Part shown: positions 10,322-22,773 of the stretch, piece after piece
How the letters are laid out: each line of letters starts with the position of its first letter
Position numbering within the stretch: position 1 is the first letter of the stretch
DNA from: Voacanga thouarsii
Taxonomy: Eukaryota; Streptophyta; Magnoliopsida; Gentianales; Apocynaceae
Direction of reading: 5' to 3'
DNA: 64,000 bases
Assembly: GCA_026120185.1 (NCBI GenBank)
Contig: JANUWF010002013.1
Coordinates: forward strand, 62,001-126,000
The notes under the pieces: generated by a model
What the model saw: the letters and a program-made list of their open reading frames with translations, nothing else
Databases searched by the model: none
What the model was told of the DNA's origin: nothing
Translations under genes and position numbers: made by a program

Positions 10322-10737
10322 GGATGGGTTGATTTTGGGCCCATAAGACATTTTTGTAAAGATAAAAATTTGTTTAGAACTTTCCAATCTTTAGAAGTTT
10401 GAAATGTGTTGTATATAGGAAACTCTTCAACTGTGTTGGTCTAATGCAAAGGAACAATAGAACTAGAATTTAGTTTTGAGAAATATCTTACACTAAATGA
10501 TTTACTTTATGTTCTAGAAGTTAAAAAGAACATAGTGTTCAGTAGCTTTGTTAAACAAATTTGGTTTTAAACTTGTATTTGAGGCTCACAAATTTGTTCA
10601 TTATAAAGATGTTATCTTTGTGGGAAAGGGTATTTGTATGAAGATATATTTAAACTCAGTAGTAATAAAACTATTAATGATACTATTGTATGTGGAGTTT
10701 GACATAAAAATATGGGTTATTCAAAATGCAATCGTTA
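10322..10737 (+). pseudogene. Copia 2 pol fragment: protease region
   Basis: In shifting frames it reads WVDFGA (the protease DSGA site, decayed), then a span resembling LYVPEVKKN, then LLNKFGFKLVFEAHKFVHYKD and VIFVGKGICMKIYLN. This is the standard copia stretch between protease and integrase. It starts abruptly after the LTR at 9630-10321, with no gag. The V' LTR cuts it at about 10738, and the next portion resumes at 12531. Confidence 0.7.
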
Positions 10738-12530
10738 TGCATTAAAAAATTTTAAACTCTACTCGTAAAGATATAACATAGCATAGTAGCAAGTAATATA
10801 TCAATCCCATAAGGAATAAGAGAAATATACTCCAAAAGAAAAATCAATCAACTTATTTCTGTGACATCTTCTTGGGAACACTTAACCTAATTAACCCTAA
10901 TGATGCATTATTTACTAGTATGTACAAATAAGTTGGGAAAATTAAATAAGGAAACTACCAAATTATACTCCTAAGCAAATTAAGAAATAGGAAATAAAAT
11001 AGGAAACAAGCAAGAATGGGAAACTTCAAGACCAATTAAGAAAATATCAAGTTTTCAGGCATATGTCATGAAATAAAGTTATGAAACTTATAATTGATGT
11101 AATTACTTTGAGTAAATAGTTTTAGATTTCATGCTCAAAGCCAAGAACCCCTATCCTTGCCAAAGTGGTGCCAAAGTGGATCAATTTTTGCTCAATGCCT
11201 ACAATCAATCCCTAATCCATTCTTAACCAACTCCACTTGATTAAGTAATTGCTCAACACCTCTTACATTAATCGTGTCTTAGCTTAGAAATAAGATTGAT
11301 CAACTTCTCAAGGCATCACTAATATTAAATCATACATAACAATCAATTTCAATTATGTATAACTTAAATTACACAATTCCCTATCAATCTAATTAAGTCA
11401 TCAATTGCAACTAATTAAGACAATAGATGCTACTTAAAAAATTAATCAAGAAATCAATTAATTTAGCAATTAAATCATACAAGTTACATATGTTGGCCAA
11501 ACACAAGGAACTTAACATAATTGGTAAGAAGAGAAATTGAAATTACATAAATACTCAAGAGTTAATCTATATAATGATCAATGATGAAATCTTTATATAT
11601 GAATCTCAAAGTATCAAAATAAATAACACAACATAGCCTCAAAACATAGATAAATTCTCAAGTGTTTGATTACAAGGAAAACTAAGGAACATAAAATATT
11701 AGAAATAAGAAGAAACAAGAGAATAATTGGAAGATAGAACTTGGGAAGCCCATAATCTCTAGTTCTCATTGCCTCCTAGTTTCTTCTTCTCCTTGAGCCT
11801 CCTTTGATGCTTTTTTTCTTCAAAAATATGGAAAAAATACATGTTGTGTTGATTATTATGAATTTGGACATCCTCCACCTTTATATAAAGTCTCTAAACC
11901 ATCCTTAAATAAAATTAGCAAGTTTGCACTATTGTTGGAGTAATTTAGGACTTTCTAAACCGTTCAAGAACATTGCGCGACATGTATGCATAGGTGTGCC
12001 TTGAAGTCGTGCATAATTCCTACCAAAATTCCTCGATATTGGTATGAAATGTGGCACGGCCGTGCACTCCTACACGGGATGATGTACGACCATGCGCTTA
12101 GTTGTGCATTCTGTAGGGCTTCAATTTTTCTTCTTTTTGTCAAACTTCTGGGAGCAAAAATCTTCCCTTATTTTACATGGTATGATGCACGGGTGTGCCA
12201 CTTGTTGTGCATGGCTTTGGAACCTTTTTCTTTTCCTCTATTTTGTATGGTTTGGTGCATTGGCTTGATGCATGACTGTGCACCAAGCCGTGCATGTACT
12301 AAGAACTTTTAAAAACTGTTCTAGCTTACGTTCCAAGGCCTTTCAATCATTGGTCAATAATTCTTGTGTGAAAATTTGTCATGTAAGCCTATGTTCTACT
12401 CATTATTCTCCAAAATCACCTAAAGACACAAAAGAACATGATATGAGTATAAACTATCCATTATCACGCAAAAAAGTACACAAAAGTTAACGAAAAGTGG
12501 TATGAAAATATGACAATTTCATGTCTAACG
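10738..12530 (-). mobile_element. V' : V-family (Athila-like) LTR inserted in copia 2
   Basis: Its reverse complement aligns with 29001-30720: start GTTAGACATGAAATTGTCATA (terminal TG mutated to CG), a GCACGGCCGTGC cluster (12054-12310), a CTTTATATAAAG TATA region near 11880, and an end with GCTATGCTATGTTATAT. Copia 2 protein similarity resumes on both sides, so it is an insertion. The left edge is uncertain by ~20 bases and no clear target duplication was found. Confidence 0.7.
12050..12310 (-). repeat. GCACGGCCGTGC palindrome cluster of the V' LTR
   Basis: A perfect 12-base palindrome at 12054-12065, with decayed copies (GATGTACGACCATGCGC, GATGCACGGGTGTGCC, GATGCATGACTGTGCACC, AAGCCGTGCATG) over 260 bases. 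It lies on the U3 side of the TATA-like site near 11880. Confidence 0.75.
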
Positions 12531-13504
12531 GATACTTGTATCGTTGAGACTTCTTGTTTATGGTATAATCATTTGGGACATGTTAATTTTCATAGAATAT
12601 AAGACATGGTTAAGTTAGATCTAATTTTGATAAAAATACATATAATTGTAAGACATGCATGGTCACCAAAATAGTATAGAATCTATTTCCTAGGGTGGAA
12701 AGAAACAGAAAATTGTTAAAATTGATACATAGTGATATATGTGACCTATATTCTACTCCATCTTTAGAGAGAAAAAAAATACATGGTTACTTTCATCGAT
12801 GATTATTCCAAATTTTATTATTTTTATCTTTTGCATTCAAAAGATGAAGTGTTGGAGAAATTCAAAATCTATAAAGCTAAAGTTAAATTACATTGTGAGT
12901 CATTTATTAAATGTTTGAGAGTTGATAGAGGTGGAGAATATTATGATCCATCATTGGTTGAATCTACTAGAATAATCCATAAAACTTCAGCTTCTTATAC
13001 ACCACAACAAAATGGTATAAATGAAAGGAAAAATAGAGTTTTAATGAAAAGAGTTGATGTTATGATGTCTAAATCTAGTCCTACATCAAAGTATTTAGGG
13101 GGAGGCTATGTTAATAACTTACTACTTATTGAATAGAGTTTTAAAGAAAATGAACAAAACTACCCCATTTAAGATACGGAGTAAAAAGAAGCCTAACCTA
13201 AAACATTTAAAATTTTTAGGTTGCAGAATTATTATAAAGGTTCTTGAACCTAGAGAGAAAAAATTAGGCAAAAGAGGAATTAAATATATATTCTTCAGAT
13301 ACGCACAAAATAGTAAAACATATCGATTTATATATAGTTATAGAACCAAATGATTCTCTAGCAGTTAACACTGTTACTGAATCAAGAGATGTAATATTTG
13401 ATACACAATAAATTAATTCAAATCCTGGGTCTAAAGATAAAAAATTATATATTGATTCAAATGAGAAAAACTCAAAAAATGAGCAAGAAGAAATGGTAAA
13501 CCTT
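12531..13504 (+). pseudogene. Copia 2 pol fragment: integrase
   Basis: Begins with SCLWYNHLGHVNFHRI, the pre-integrase HH part. Next come IHSDICDLYSTPSL, FIDDYSKFYYFYLLHSKDEV, CLRVDRGGEY and SYTPQQNGINERKNR, which are the copia integrase core with its D, D and E neighbourhoods. The C-terminal copia block PNLKHLKFLGC follows at about 13190. There are several stops and frameshifts. The sequence halts at 13504 where W is inserted; protein similarity continues at 36251 after the target duplication ACCTT/ACCTC. Confidence 0.85.
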
Positions 13505-13520
13505 TGATGAGTACTCATCA
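13505..13520. repeat. LTR-terminal palindrome of W
   Basis: TGATGAGTACTCATCA is a perfect 16-base palindrome at the LTR's outer edge. It is nearly kept in the 3' LTR (TGATGGGTGCTCATCA at 30837) and in the reversed copy ending at 61247 (TGATGAGTGCTCATCA). Confidence 0.8.
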
Positions 13521-13694
13521 TGTATATATTTTCAATAGTATTTGTGCTTTATTTATAATAAAATCTTGCCTAAATCACTACTCATCACACCCTTTTTACC
13601 TTGTTTTTATTTAGGAAATGAAAAGATCAATTGGAAATGAATGTGCATGAAAAGGGATGTAAAATGAGCAAAAATGAAGATTTTTCCAGAAACA

Positions 13695-13895
13695 AGGTAG
13701 CCCAGGGTAGCGCAACCTCTTTAAGCTACCTGGAAGCTTATTTTGAAGCTATCTAACAAAGACTAGGTGGCCTAAGGTAGTTGAACTTAGTGGTCCAGTG
13801 AATTTCAACCTCCCTAGGCCACCTACTCTGGAAGGGTAGATAGCCCAAAGTGCTTCAACATCTCCCTAGGCTGCCTATGTTCACAAAAAAAGTCT
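13695..13895 (+). repeat. CCTAGG-centred motif cluster in U3 of the W LTR
   Basis: Direct and inverted copies of an AGGTGGCCTAAGG / CCTAGGCCACCT word at about 13770, 13810 and 13870, plus decayed copies near 13700. Related clusters lie at 31030-31170 and 60730-61070. It ends ~40 bases before the TATA box. Confidence 0.7.
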
Positions 13896-13932
13896 CTATT
13901 TTGGCCTTTTTAAAAATCCATGAGGTTTTGGC

Positions 13933-13940
13933 TATAAATA
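13933..13940 (+). promoter_or_regulatory. TATA box of the W 5' LTR
   Basis: TATAAATA within TTGGCTATAAATACC, conserved in the 3' LTR at 35207-35214. Confidence 0.65.
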
Positions 13941-15017
13941 CCTTATTATAGCCTCAAAATACAAGTAAATGACCTTGAGTTTTCTCCAAGAATCGTAGGA
14001 TACAAGATTTATACACAAGAAGTAGAGGAAGATCATGGGATTCAAGGAAGAAGAGGAGAGGAATGCAAGAAGGTTTCAAGGAAGAGGAAGAGAATGGCTT
14101 GTCTATCAGTGTTTCTTATCCTTCTTTTTGTAAATCCTACTTTGCAATATTATGCTAAACTTTGATTTCGAGTTGTAATTAAGGTTGTACCTTATTTTAT
14201 ACTTTAGGTTGATATATTTTACTTGGATTTATAGTTTTTACTCTATGACATTTGATTATTTGTGTTTGTTGTGTTGAGCTGGTTGATGTGCGTTTTAAAT
14301 TGATTCTCTTCAATTAATTGTTCACCTTAATAAATTTGAGAGACGGGATTAAGATTTTCAACACCCACTCAACTAATTTAATATTTTCCATCCTTGATTA
14401 AATTGAGAGGGAGGTTAAGGACTAGAGCTAAATAATAAAAGGGTTTATGAAATTATCCATAGATAGGGATTTTGTGGCCTTTGGATTAATTAGGTTTGTG
14501 AGTGGTAAATTAATGCCTCATTGAGCTTGGTTAATTAGGTAAAGATACCAATCGATCGAAACTAGGGATTAAGAATCTCATAATTTGGGAAAGAGTGAGA
14601 TTGATTTTTGACTCATATCAGTGTATAGTGTTAGGATTTATGGATTAAAGGGGTACTCATTTTTTAGGTGTTTAATGGGGGAATTCCTTTTCTTACATGG
14701 CCTTTCTCTCTTTCTAATTCTTGATGAATTTGTGACTTTCATTGTGTAAGAACTTGATAGGTTTTCTAGTATAATTAATTAATTTTACTTCACATATTTA
14801 ATTAGCAAAATAATGAGAAAAGAAGGAAGTAGGATTACTTGCCACGTTCTCTAAAGTTCTTCTATACTTGCCAATATTATCTATTCTATACAATATTTGC
14901 ACTTAGATATGTGTATTTTGTGAATTGACTTGGCATACAATTATAAAACTTGAATGATTGTGGGCATTGTTTAATTAATTTCTATATACTCAAATGCACA
15001 CACCACATTAAGTTTTT

Positions 15018-15035
15018 AGTGTCATGGTCTGGGAG
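15018..15035 (+). other. Decayed primer binding site of W (tRNA-Asp type)
   Basis: AGTGTCATGGTCTGGGAG follows the LTR end and the spacer AGTTTTT. It matches X's site TGGCGCCGTTACTGGGGA at about half of its positions, mostly differing by transitions as expected from cytosine decay. The position is right and the match is weak. Confidence 0.4.
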
Positions 15036-16768
15036 AGATTATGGCAATATTCTAAAAACTTTGATTCTTATTGATTTAGCCTTGTAAATATGTCTATACT
15101 TGTACATTACTAACTTATTTGTAAGTAGTTATTTGTATGTTTGTTGTGAGTATAGTTACTTTGGCCAAATTGTACTTAAGAATTCTTTGTTTGATTTTTG
15201 GTATAAAGTTTATTCTTTTGGATTTTGAGTGATTTCATTGATATGTTGATTTATTTATACACTATTCTTTGAATGATTGAGAATGGTTATGGAGAATTTA
15301 TTAGATTAAGATATTATTGGTTTTATTTCACTTTCACGAGTTGGTTAATAGATTTTGTGGATTGTTGAAAATGGTTCCAAGGAGTTAAAGCATCCATGAG
15401 GAATTAAAAAGCCTCCATTCACAAATTGGAGAATCAAATTGGATAACTCTCTAAACTCATTTCCGAAAGGCAAAGTGGATCTTTATTGGGCAACACTGAG
15501 AGCAATTCACGCAATAAGCGTGGGAAGCAGTGATTTCTTTTTCTATTGCTATCATACTTGGACAACTTTTATTTTAATTTATTTTTCTTTCGTGTTATTT
15601 TTATTTATACATGATTAGCTTTTCTTATGGTTTATGTTTACCTTTTGAAGTGCTTGAGATAATTTGCATGGGCAAATTTAATCCACTTTCCTCATGTTTT
15701 GTTCTTGGGCATATTGGTCCCTTTTTAGAATTTTCTATGCTTTATTTTTTTTCTTGTAGATAGATATTACATCCTATAACTAGTCTATTTGTGTTTGAAA
15801 AAAAAAAGCAAAATTAGGCTGAAAACCAGACTGGGCAATTTAGGGGAAATTCCTTGGGCCATTTGATCTCGAGTTCTCATATTGGAGAACTGGCCTAGTG
15901 TTGGCCCTCCCAGAACAGAAGCCAACAATTTTTGGCTTTTCTTCACAAATTCTCACCTCCTTTACAGCACATTTCTCTCTCATTTCTCCCTCTTTGCGCT
16001 GCTTTCTTTCTTTGAGTACCCATCTGTTGTCTCCACAAAATCAATCACTTTTCCCGACCAAATTTGAATTCCTCAAACTTAGTTTCATCTCCTTCAACTT
16101 TCGTCTCTAAAAGCTCTCTCTTTTCCTTAGATTTCTACCATTTTCATCCACACCTGCTTCACTAAAATTGGCATTTTTTGCACAAGTTTGGAGTTTCAAT
16201 AGAGTAAAAACACCACATCAAGGAAAGGGAACAAGAATTCTTCAAGATTGATGCTTCAAGAGTTCAAGAAATGAAGTTTTTCCAAATTCTTGAAAATGCA
16301 CATTAGTGACTTCTTTTTCTTCATCTTTAATTTTTCATGAAGAATTTGAGCTTAGAAAAATGTTTAAATGGTATTGATACTTTATTTTGAGTTATTTTTC
16401 TAATTTTCATAATTTAATATTTTTTGTTCTTTTATTAGATTATTTGCATTTTAATGGAAATATTAAGTTGTGGTAATTGAGAAATGAATTGTTATAATTT
16501 ATATTGGCTTAAATTGTTGAATTTCTTGGAATATAGATTATTTTGGGAATTGTTATGATGATTGTGGATGAATGATGAATTGGTAAAGTTGGAGTTGTGA
16601 TTTTTGTTGAATTGGTGGAAAGGATTTTTGGACATTTTGTGAGCATGGATGATTGGTTTTGTGTTGAATTTTTGAGTTGAGAAAATGTGTGGGGTTTGTT
16701 GTTAAATTTTTTAGAAGAATTATATTTTCTTAAGTTGATTACAATTCAAAGCTTTTTGTTCTTATAAT
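15036..16768 (+). other. Leader of W, no gene recognised
   Basis: AT-rich and without coding character. Short overlapping ORFs near 15880-16110 are Ser/Phe/Leu-rich with no family resemblance. This would be the 5' leader before the PF20167-like gene, as the shorter leader is in Y. Confidence 0.4.
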
Positions 16769-17839
16769 GCCTAGTATTCAAAAGCTACTACCAAAAAGAT
16801 AAAAATGAGATGCTTCTTCCTCTTGTGACCCAACCCTTAAGGACCCAACCCCCACCTGTCACAGACATTTTGTTGATCATTCTTATGCTACTTGGTTTGC
16901 CAAAAAATCCTCCAATAACATTGTGATTGAAAATCTATAGAAGTTGAGTTGGATAGATCTTTGAAAATTTCTCAAATATTTCATAGATTTGGTTGGAAAC
17001 CTGTTTTCAAGCTAGATGGCCTATACTATCCTAACCTGGTAAAAGAATAACATGCTTGACAAGAAATAAGGCATTTTCACCCACATTGATACCACGGTCA
17101 ATGGGGTCCTTATCCATCTTGCTAGGCAATCTTTGGCTCATATTTTAGAAATTTTGGATGAGGGTAATTGGGTTAGTGTAGATTCTTCTAATAAGAAGAT
17201 CACTTCATATGCGGATTGGGATTTTAAAGAGGCAAAAATAGAGATAGGTCTATTCTATACATGCACTACTCAATCCCTGTCCTTCATACCAAAGGTTTAT
17301 CACCCGAACTGTGCTTAGTTGTCTACATACTTAGGTTTAATGATTGTCCAAAAATGAGTGCTATCAATGAAGCTAGAGTAATTGATATTTATTATGTTTA
17401 CAAAATGATTCATTTTGAACCTATACATTTGGCACCTATTCTCATTTCTTCCATACGTGAGGTAATAGCTTATGGTAGCCCCTTCAAAGCTTTTGTATTG
17501 CCTTTGGTCATTACTCGGATACTTCTTTATTTTGGTGTGGATTTTTCTGGAGATTTAACCATTTCTACAAGGTCCAATGACGTGGTTTCTAATAGAACAT
17601 TAGAGCACATGGGTTATCTATATGACGAAAATACCTAAAAATGGATAACCCAAAAGGAAGCGAGGGATATGGATGTAGAAGATAAACCAAAAGCTGAAGA
17701 ACTTCCTCATGCCTCGTGATCTCAAGTTGCACAACATACTGATATGGAAAATTTTCAAGCTGAAATGAGGATAGCTATGGCACAACTACAAATGGAGGTG
17801 GCAGAATTAGGAACTGGACAAAATGACCTACATGCCACT
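16769..17839 (+). pseudogene. PF20167-like plant transposon protein gene of W, heavily mutated
   Basis: Starts MPSIQKLL in a context like Y's gene. In shifting frames it shows ATWFAKKSSNNIVIE, IFHRFGWKPVFKLDGLYYPN, LAHILEILDEGNWVSVDSS, then from ~17261 LAPILISSIREV and FKAFVLPLVITRILLYFG, which parallel Y's LAPLIIQSIGDV and KAFVFPLVIMKILRDFG. The C-terminal helix (AEMRIAMAQLQMEVAELG) runs to ~17835. At least four stops or frameshifts are visible. A solo LTR of the Angela-like family then interrupts it, with CACT on both sides. Confidence 0.65.
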
Positions 17840-19626
17840 TGAGGGATCGCAGAAAAAATAAATACGCTGGGGAAGTGTACAATTTAAAATTTTTTCCAAG
17901 CCAAAATTTAGGAATACTTACTTTTGAGATGCTTAAGTTGAATAACCGGTGTCGGATTCGAATTCGACAAAACTTCTTGGATTAGAACGACTACTTGTTT
18001 TGCAAGAATCCCAGCTAGTCATCTACACCTTCGCATCAAACAACGCATTGGGATTTGCTAGCTCTGGACCTTCCAGAGTATTTTCGAACCTTTGATGGAC
18101 TTCTACTACTTAAACTAGAATTAGGGAGAAGACTAACAGTTGGAAGAATTTTTAGGAGAGTTTAATTGAGAGACCAAAAGGAAAATCCAAGAAAGAGTGG
18201 CGGCTTGCTCATTGTGTTCATGAAACTATTTCTATATGTTTCTTACATGAGTTGTATCTGGACAGTAGCATGCCCACAATAACAAAAAACTAAAACTACC
18301 CGGACTTTATTTTTCCTTTTCCTTTTCATTTAATACACATGAGGAGGTAACCTAGGTTTCTAAAAACCTTTTAGCTGCTACATTCAAACTCTGGTGGACT
18401 AGGGCTTTTCCTAATTAGTCCAAGACTAATTAAATAGCTCTTGTATTAATTAATTGAATCAACTTGGCCCCAATATAAAATTACTCAAGACAATTAATTA
18501 ATAAATCAATTTAATTAAATTGGCCCAATTAATTATTTTAAATTATTTTAGCCCAAATAAATAATTTATTGAACTTATAGAATAATTCTTTCAATATTAA
18601 TTTCATCTAATAAGCCTATATAGTAAATTAAATTACTAAGGTTACTTGAGCTACGTTGGGGACCAAAAGATATATTATTCTTGACTACTAAAATGGCCAA
18701 AATACCGTTGATAAAAAAATAGTCGTATTTTATCATTTTAAATATTCAATATATCACCATATAGAAATATTAACCCTAAAAATAATATTGCAAGTGCAAT
18801 ATCTTCGACCTATAGGTATAATAACGAAAATACTCCTCTATGTAACACCTATCATATAGATAGGAAAATTGTATTAACACATTTTTTAATGACATCTACC
18901 ATTATTTGATATCTAGTCTAATAATCCATGACTTCTAGTATGTACCACTTATCTCAGGCAGCTACACTAAAGCATGCATACTTAGTCACATTTTCCAGAG
19001 CCCTAGTTTGTTAGATTATCCTGGATAATCACAAGAGGGGTGATATCTTCACTATGTGAAGTATAGAAAATCTATTGTATAAGTCCATCTTAATTAAGTA
19101 AAGTTATACACATAACATACAAGGTTATTGGCTTTGTGATAAGACCTTATCCATTATATATCAAAGTGCACAAGTCTAGTTTTACCAGGCTACCAACATA
19201 TACTCAAGTCTTAGGGAAGTTGTCCGTGCAGCAGCAGTGATAGGACAATCTTTATTTATTATAGTACTTCATAATATATTACTATTGCAGGTCCAATTCT
19301 ACGTATTCTAAATACACTCACACTATTTGCGTGAGTGGATTACTCACTGGAGAGGTAAACCATTCCAATTTGGAAACCATGGTATAATGATCTAAATCTT
19401 GATAAAGTGCCCAGCTTCATCAATTGATCAATAAATTTTTTTGCTTATGTGTTACTAGCTTATAACCTAAACCTTACCATGAAAGCATGACCTAATTACA
19501 TGATACTTACTAATATACTTTGACCTTTAATGTGCAAAATATATGTAAACAAATAACTATATGAAATATTTTATTAATTTCTAAAATATTGAGATACATA
19601 ATACATTTTGGGCATACATTCCAACA
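17840..19626 (-). mobile_element. Solo LTR, Angela-like copia family, inserted in W's gene
   Basis: Its right edge (minus strand TGTTGGAATGTATGCCC at 19626) and most of its length match the LTRs of copia N: the blocks around ACCGTTGATAAAAAAATAG, CTTCGACCTATAGGTATAA and CTACGTATTCTAAATACACT. It is older and more diverged than N. CACT occurs immediately before 17840 and immediately after 19626, a likely remnant of the 5-base target duplication. No coding sequence remains. Confidence 0.75.
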
Positions 19627-20378
19627 CACTTAGCTCTAACACAATGAATGGTTTGTAGAACAACAAAATTACATGAAAAATGAAAAAAAAAATTTGGAAA
19701 ATGGATCGAGAGGAATGACTGCAAAGACATTCAAAGTCCTTGGCATGCCTTGAGAATAGGATGGATCAATTGTGGATAGGGTCAGAGAGCTATGAGAAGT
19801 CTTCAAGAAGATATCAAGTAAATGCAGTAGCGACAGCAACACTATCTAAAAAATATTTAGGATGCTATATCTAGGAATCATGGATGGGATAGAGGAATAG
19901 GGCCATGTACTCCCGAGGAGGCCATTTTTGCGTTTTTGCTCTTGGATCCATTTTGTAACCGCTTTCTTAGGACTTAGTGTTGTTTTTTATTTTTTTTTAT
20001 TATGTTATATTTATTTCTCTATTTAATTTTATTGCATTTTGCTTCTTTTTGTAGGTTAATCCCTCTCTTCTTCTGACAAAATTCTCATTAAAAACTCCTC
20101 TTCTACATGAGCTTTGATCAATTGGGAAGTAATGCTATCCCTTTCCCTTTTATTATTTTGAGTCCTAATTGGATGTGTTTATTGTAATATTGTTGGCCAA
20201 TGAGGACATTGTCTACCTTAAGTGTAAGGGAGGGGTTGGTTGATATTCTCTTCAAGTTTCTTTTATGATTGTAGGGCTTTCTTGTGGATTTTTTTTTTTT
20301 TTTAATGATTTTTGAGTATTCTTAAAAATGTGGCAATTTTTTTTTTTTTCAATTTTTGGATAAGTTTGGCTTTGACGA
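19627..20378 (+). other. 3' part of W between the solo LTR and Z
   Basis: Resumes the end of the PF20167-like gene region (CAACACAATGAATGGTTTG, with decayed coding character to ~19960). It then becomes T-rich untranslated sequence with the conserved motif GCCAATGAGGACATTGTC ... TTAAGTGTAAGGGAGGGG at 20195-20238. Chromovirus Z begins at 20379. Confidence 0.5.
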
Positions 20379-20744
20379 TGCAATACCCCTTCTTACAGTA
20401 GGAATTTTATGATAAAACCAGGCATGCATTATTCTATTTTTTTCCTATTATATTGTTTTGTGCACTTGCTTTTCTTGATGAGTTGATATCTATTTGAAAA
20501 ATATTTGATATTTTGATACAAGTGTAAAGATAAGGTCACCTTATGTGAATAAAATATACATAGATTTATATATGAAATAACATTGAATGCTATTATTATA
20601 TTTAATTACATTTTATATTTGACAAGAAATATATATTTTTCTATAAAATCATATTTTCCATATATTATACTTTATAAGAAAAAATCTATTTTAGATCTAA
20701 TATATTTGATGAAGAAATAGTATGTTTTATATATCTTATTACTA

Positions 20745-20745
<1 letters not shown>

Positions 20746-20831
<86 letters not shown>
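20746..20831. repeat. (ATT)n microsatellite in the Z 5' LTR
   Basis: About 28 ATT units, followed by interrupted copies to 20940. The same spot in the 3' LTR (26055-26160) holds only a few units, so the tract expanded or shrank after insertion. Confidence 0.95.
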
Positions 20832-20833
<2 letters not shown>

Positions 20834-21392
20834 GTTATTATTAGTTATACTATTACTATTATTATAATATTTATTATTATTTTCAATATTACTTTTATTA
20901 TTATTATTATTATTTATTCTAGTATTATTTATTATTACTACTATAAAAACTATTATTAGAAATATAATATTTTATATATAATTTATTTTATAAGAAGATA
21001 AATCCAGTTTTAATACTTATTCTATTTTATAAAAAGAAGGAAATTTAAATTTGAATACTTAATCTAAGGGGCCCATATCTTTAATAAAATAAGTATAGTT
21101 GTATACTTGGGACCTACAAATTTTGATAAAGTAAAATTAACTTTATGGCTATTATTTTTATTTTATTAATATTCTATTTATTTTCTTAACTTTTATAATG
21201 TTCTACATGTTTCTTCAATTCTCTAAAAGCTTCTATAACTTTCTAAAACATTATACAAGGGATGAGCCATGTTCTATTAGGTTCTAGAGATGATTAGTCA
21301 TATGGTGAGTCATCTTCCTTAACTTATCACATAAGCTTCTACTACAACTAAAAATAGAGGAAGCTAAGAGAAATTACAAGGTTGGAAGAATT

Positions 21393-21394
<2 letters not shown>

Positions 21395-21455
<61 letters not shown>
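21395..21455. repeat. (GA)n microsatellite in the Z 5' LTR
   Basis: About 30 GA units followed by ~120 bases of purine-rich sequence. It lies in the part missing from the 3' LTR. S2 has a similar GA-rich tract at 38225-38335, downstream of its TATA box. Confidence 0.95.
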
Positions 21456-21458
<3 letters not shown>

Positions 21459-22756
21459 GCTGAAGCCTAGAGGAAAGAAAGAGAGAAAGAAGAAAGAAAC
21501 GACAAAAGAGGAAGAAAATCGGAAAAAGAAAGAAGAGAAGAGAGAAAGAAAGCAAAGAGAAAAAGACCGGGGGGGGGGAGGGGAGAAGAAATAGAATAAG
21601 AAGAATAAGAAAAGAAATCTTGTTCACTTAGAGGTAAAATTTCTTCTTGAGTTAAATAAATAAATAAAAATAGACATGTTGGAGTATATTTTACTTGGTT
21701 TTGTTTACTTGAATAATTAGTGAAGAAGTAGAAGGTCAAAGTGGTTTTTGTGTGTTGTTAATTGGGAGTGCTTTGATGGTGGTTTGAAGTTGGAATTGTT
21801 GAACGTGTGAGCTATTGCTTTTAGATTTGAAAATTTTGGTTAATGACTTGGTTATATTTTGACTGTATATGATTCTATCACATTTTAAGATTATTTTACC
21901 TTTTAAATTAAGTTAAAAGCTTATGTGGTAGATTTTATATGTTTTTAAGTGAATCCAGTGCAGTGAAATCCGAAACCTGATTTTGCTCAAAGATTGGAAT
22001 CCTAATTCAATCCATTTCCATTCGAATTTTTGTCAGAAACTTTTACTTAAGAAACTAAGATGTTTGAGGAAGATTTTCCATTGGAATAACTTAATTTGGA
22101 CTAGCATTTTGACCTTTGTCTTTTTTCAAAAAACACTAGCACAGAAGTTATTGTAGAGTTCCTGTGAGTTTGAACAATTAATAACCCTAGCAAAACAACT
22201 TAGATTGGCTTGAATGTTTTATAAAAGTTTATATTTATGTCTAAGTTATTGTCTACAAAATTTCATTATGATTTGAATTATATCACTATATGAACTGATT
22301 TGTACAAAATACTCTCTGATTCACCCTATTTGAAAAAAATTACTATTTTGATCAAACTATAATTACACTATGTTTTTGCTATGAAAACCTTTCTAAATTA
22401 ATGTGATTTCTTATAATATCATCATAGGAAAGTTGATAAAACCTAATTATGTGATACTTTAAATTATTACACTTCGGTTGGTACTATTATGTACCTATGT
22501 GAGAATTATATGTTATGTGGCGATGATAGTTGCTATGATGTTTGTTGATAACAATGATGTGAGATATGAGATAGGAAAAAAGGAGAGTAGTATGGTCTAA
22601 GCATGTGAGTAATGTATAAGGAGTGGAACTATATGATTAATATGAATGATAGGAAATTGATATATGTTCGGTTAATGTGATAGATTTCGTAGGAGGTGAC
22701 AGCGTGGAATTCCAAGCATAGAATTAAGCACTTTTTTTTTTTTTTTTTTTTTGGTA

Positions 22757-22773
22757 GGACTTAAGGTAAGTCC
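22757..22773 (+). promoter_or_regulatory. Conserved dyad / splice-donor-like site in the Z 5' LTR
   Basis: GGACTTAAGGTAAGTCC is an inverted repeat (GGACTTA...TAAGTCC) that contains AAG|GTAAGT, a consensus plant 5' splice site. Counterparts are at 26993-27009, 39509-39525 and, reversed, 63394-63410. Confidence 0.5.

Larger units (their letters stand above)
13505..15010 (+). mobile_element. 5' LTR of W
   Basis: 1506 bases, starting with the 16-base palindrome TGATGAGTACTCATCA and ending ACCACATTA (CACATCA in the 3' LTR). It aligns over its length with 30837-31170 plus 35123-36250, and in reverse with 59787-61247. The TATA box is at 13933-13940. Confidence 0.85.

Noticed and set aside
11986..12312. 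108-residue Cys/His-rich ORF
   Set aside because: Arises from the GCACGGCCGTGC cluster of the V' LTR, and the equivalent V region does not encode it.
15882..16110. Possible captured gene fragment in the W leader
   Set aside because: Two overlapping short frames of Ser/Phe/Leu-rich sequence without family resemblance or a splice pattern.
21364..21627. ORFs rich in Leu/Ser or Arg/Glu
   Set aside because: Translations of a GA microsatellite and its purine-rich flank; no gene.
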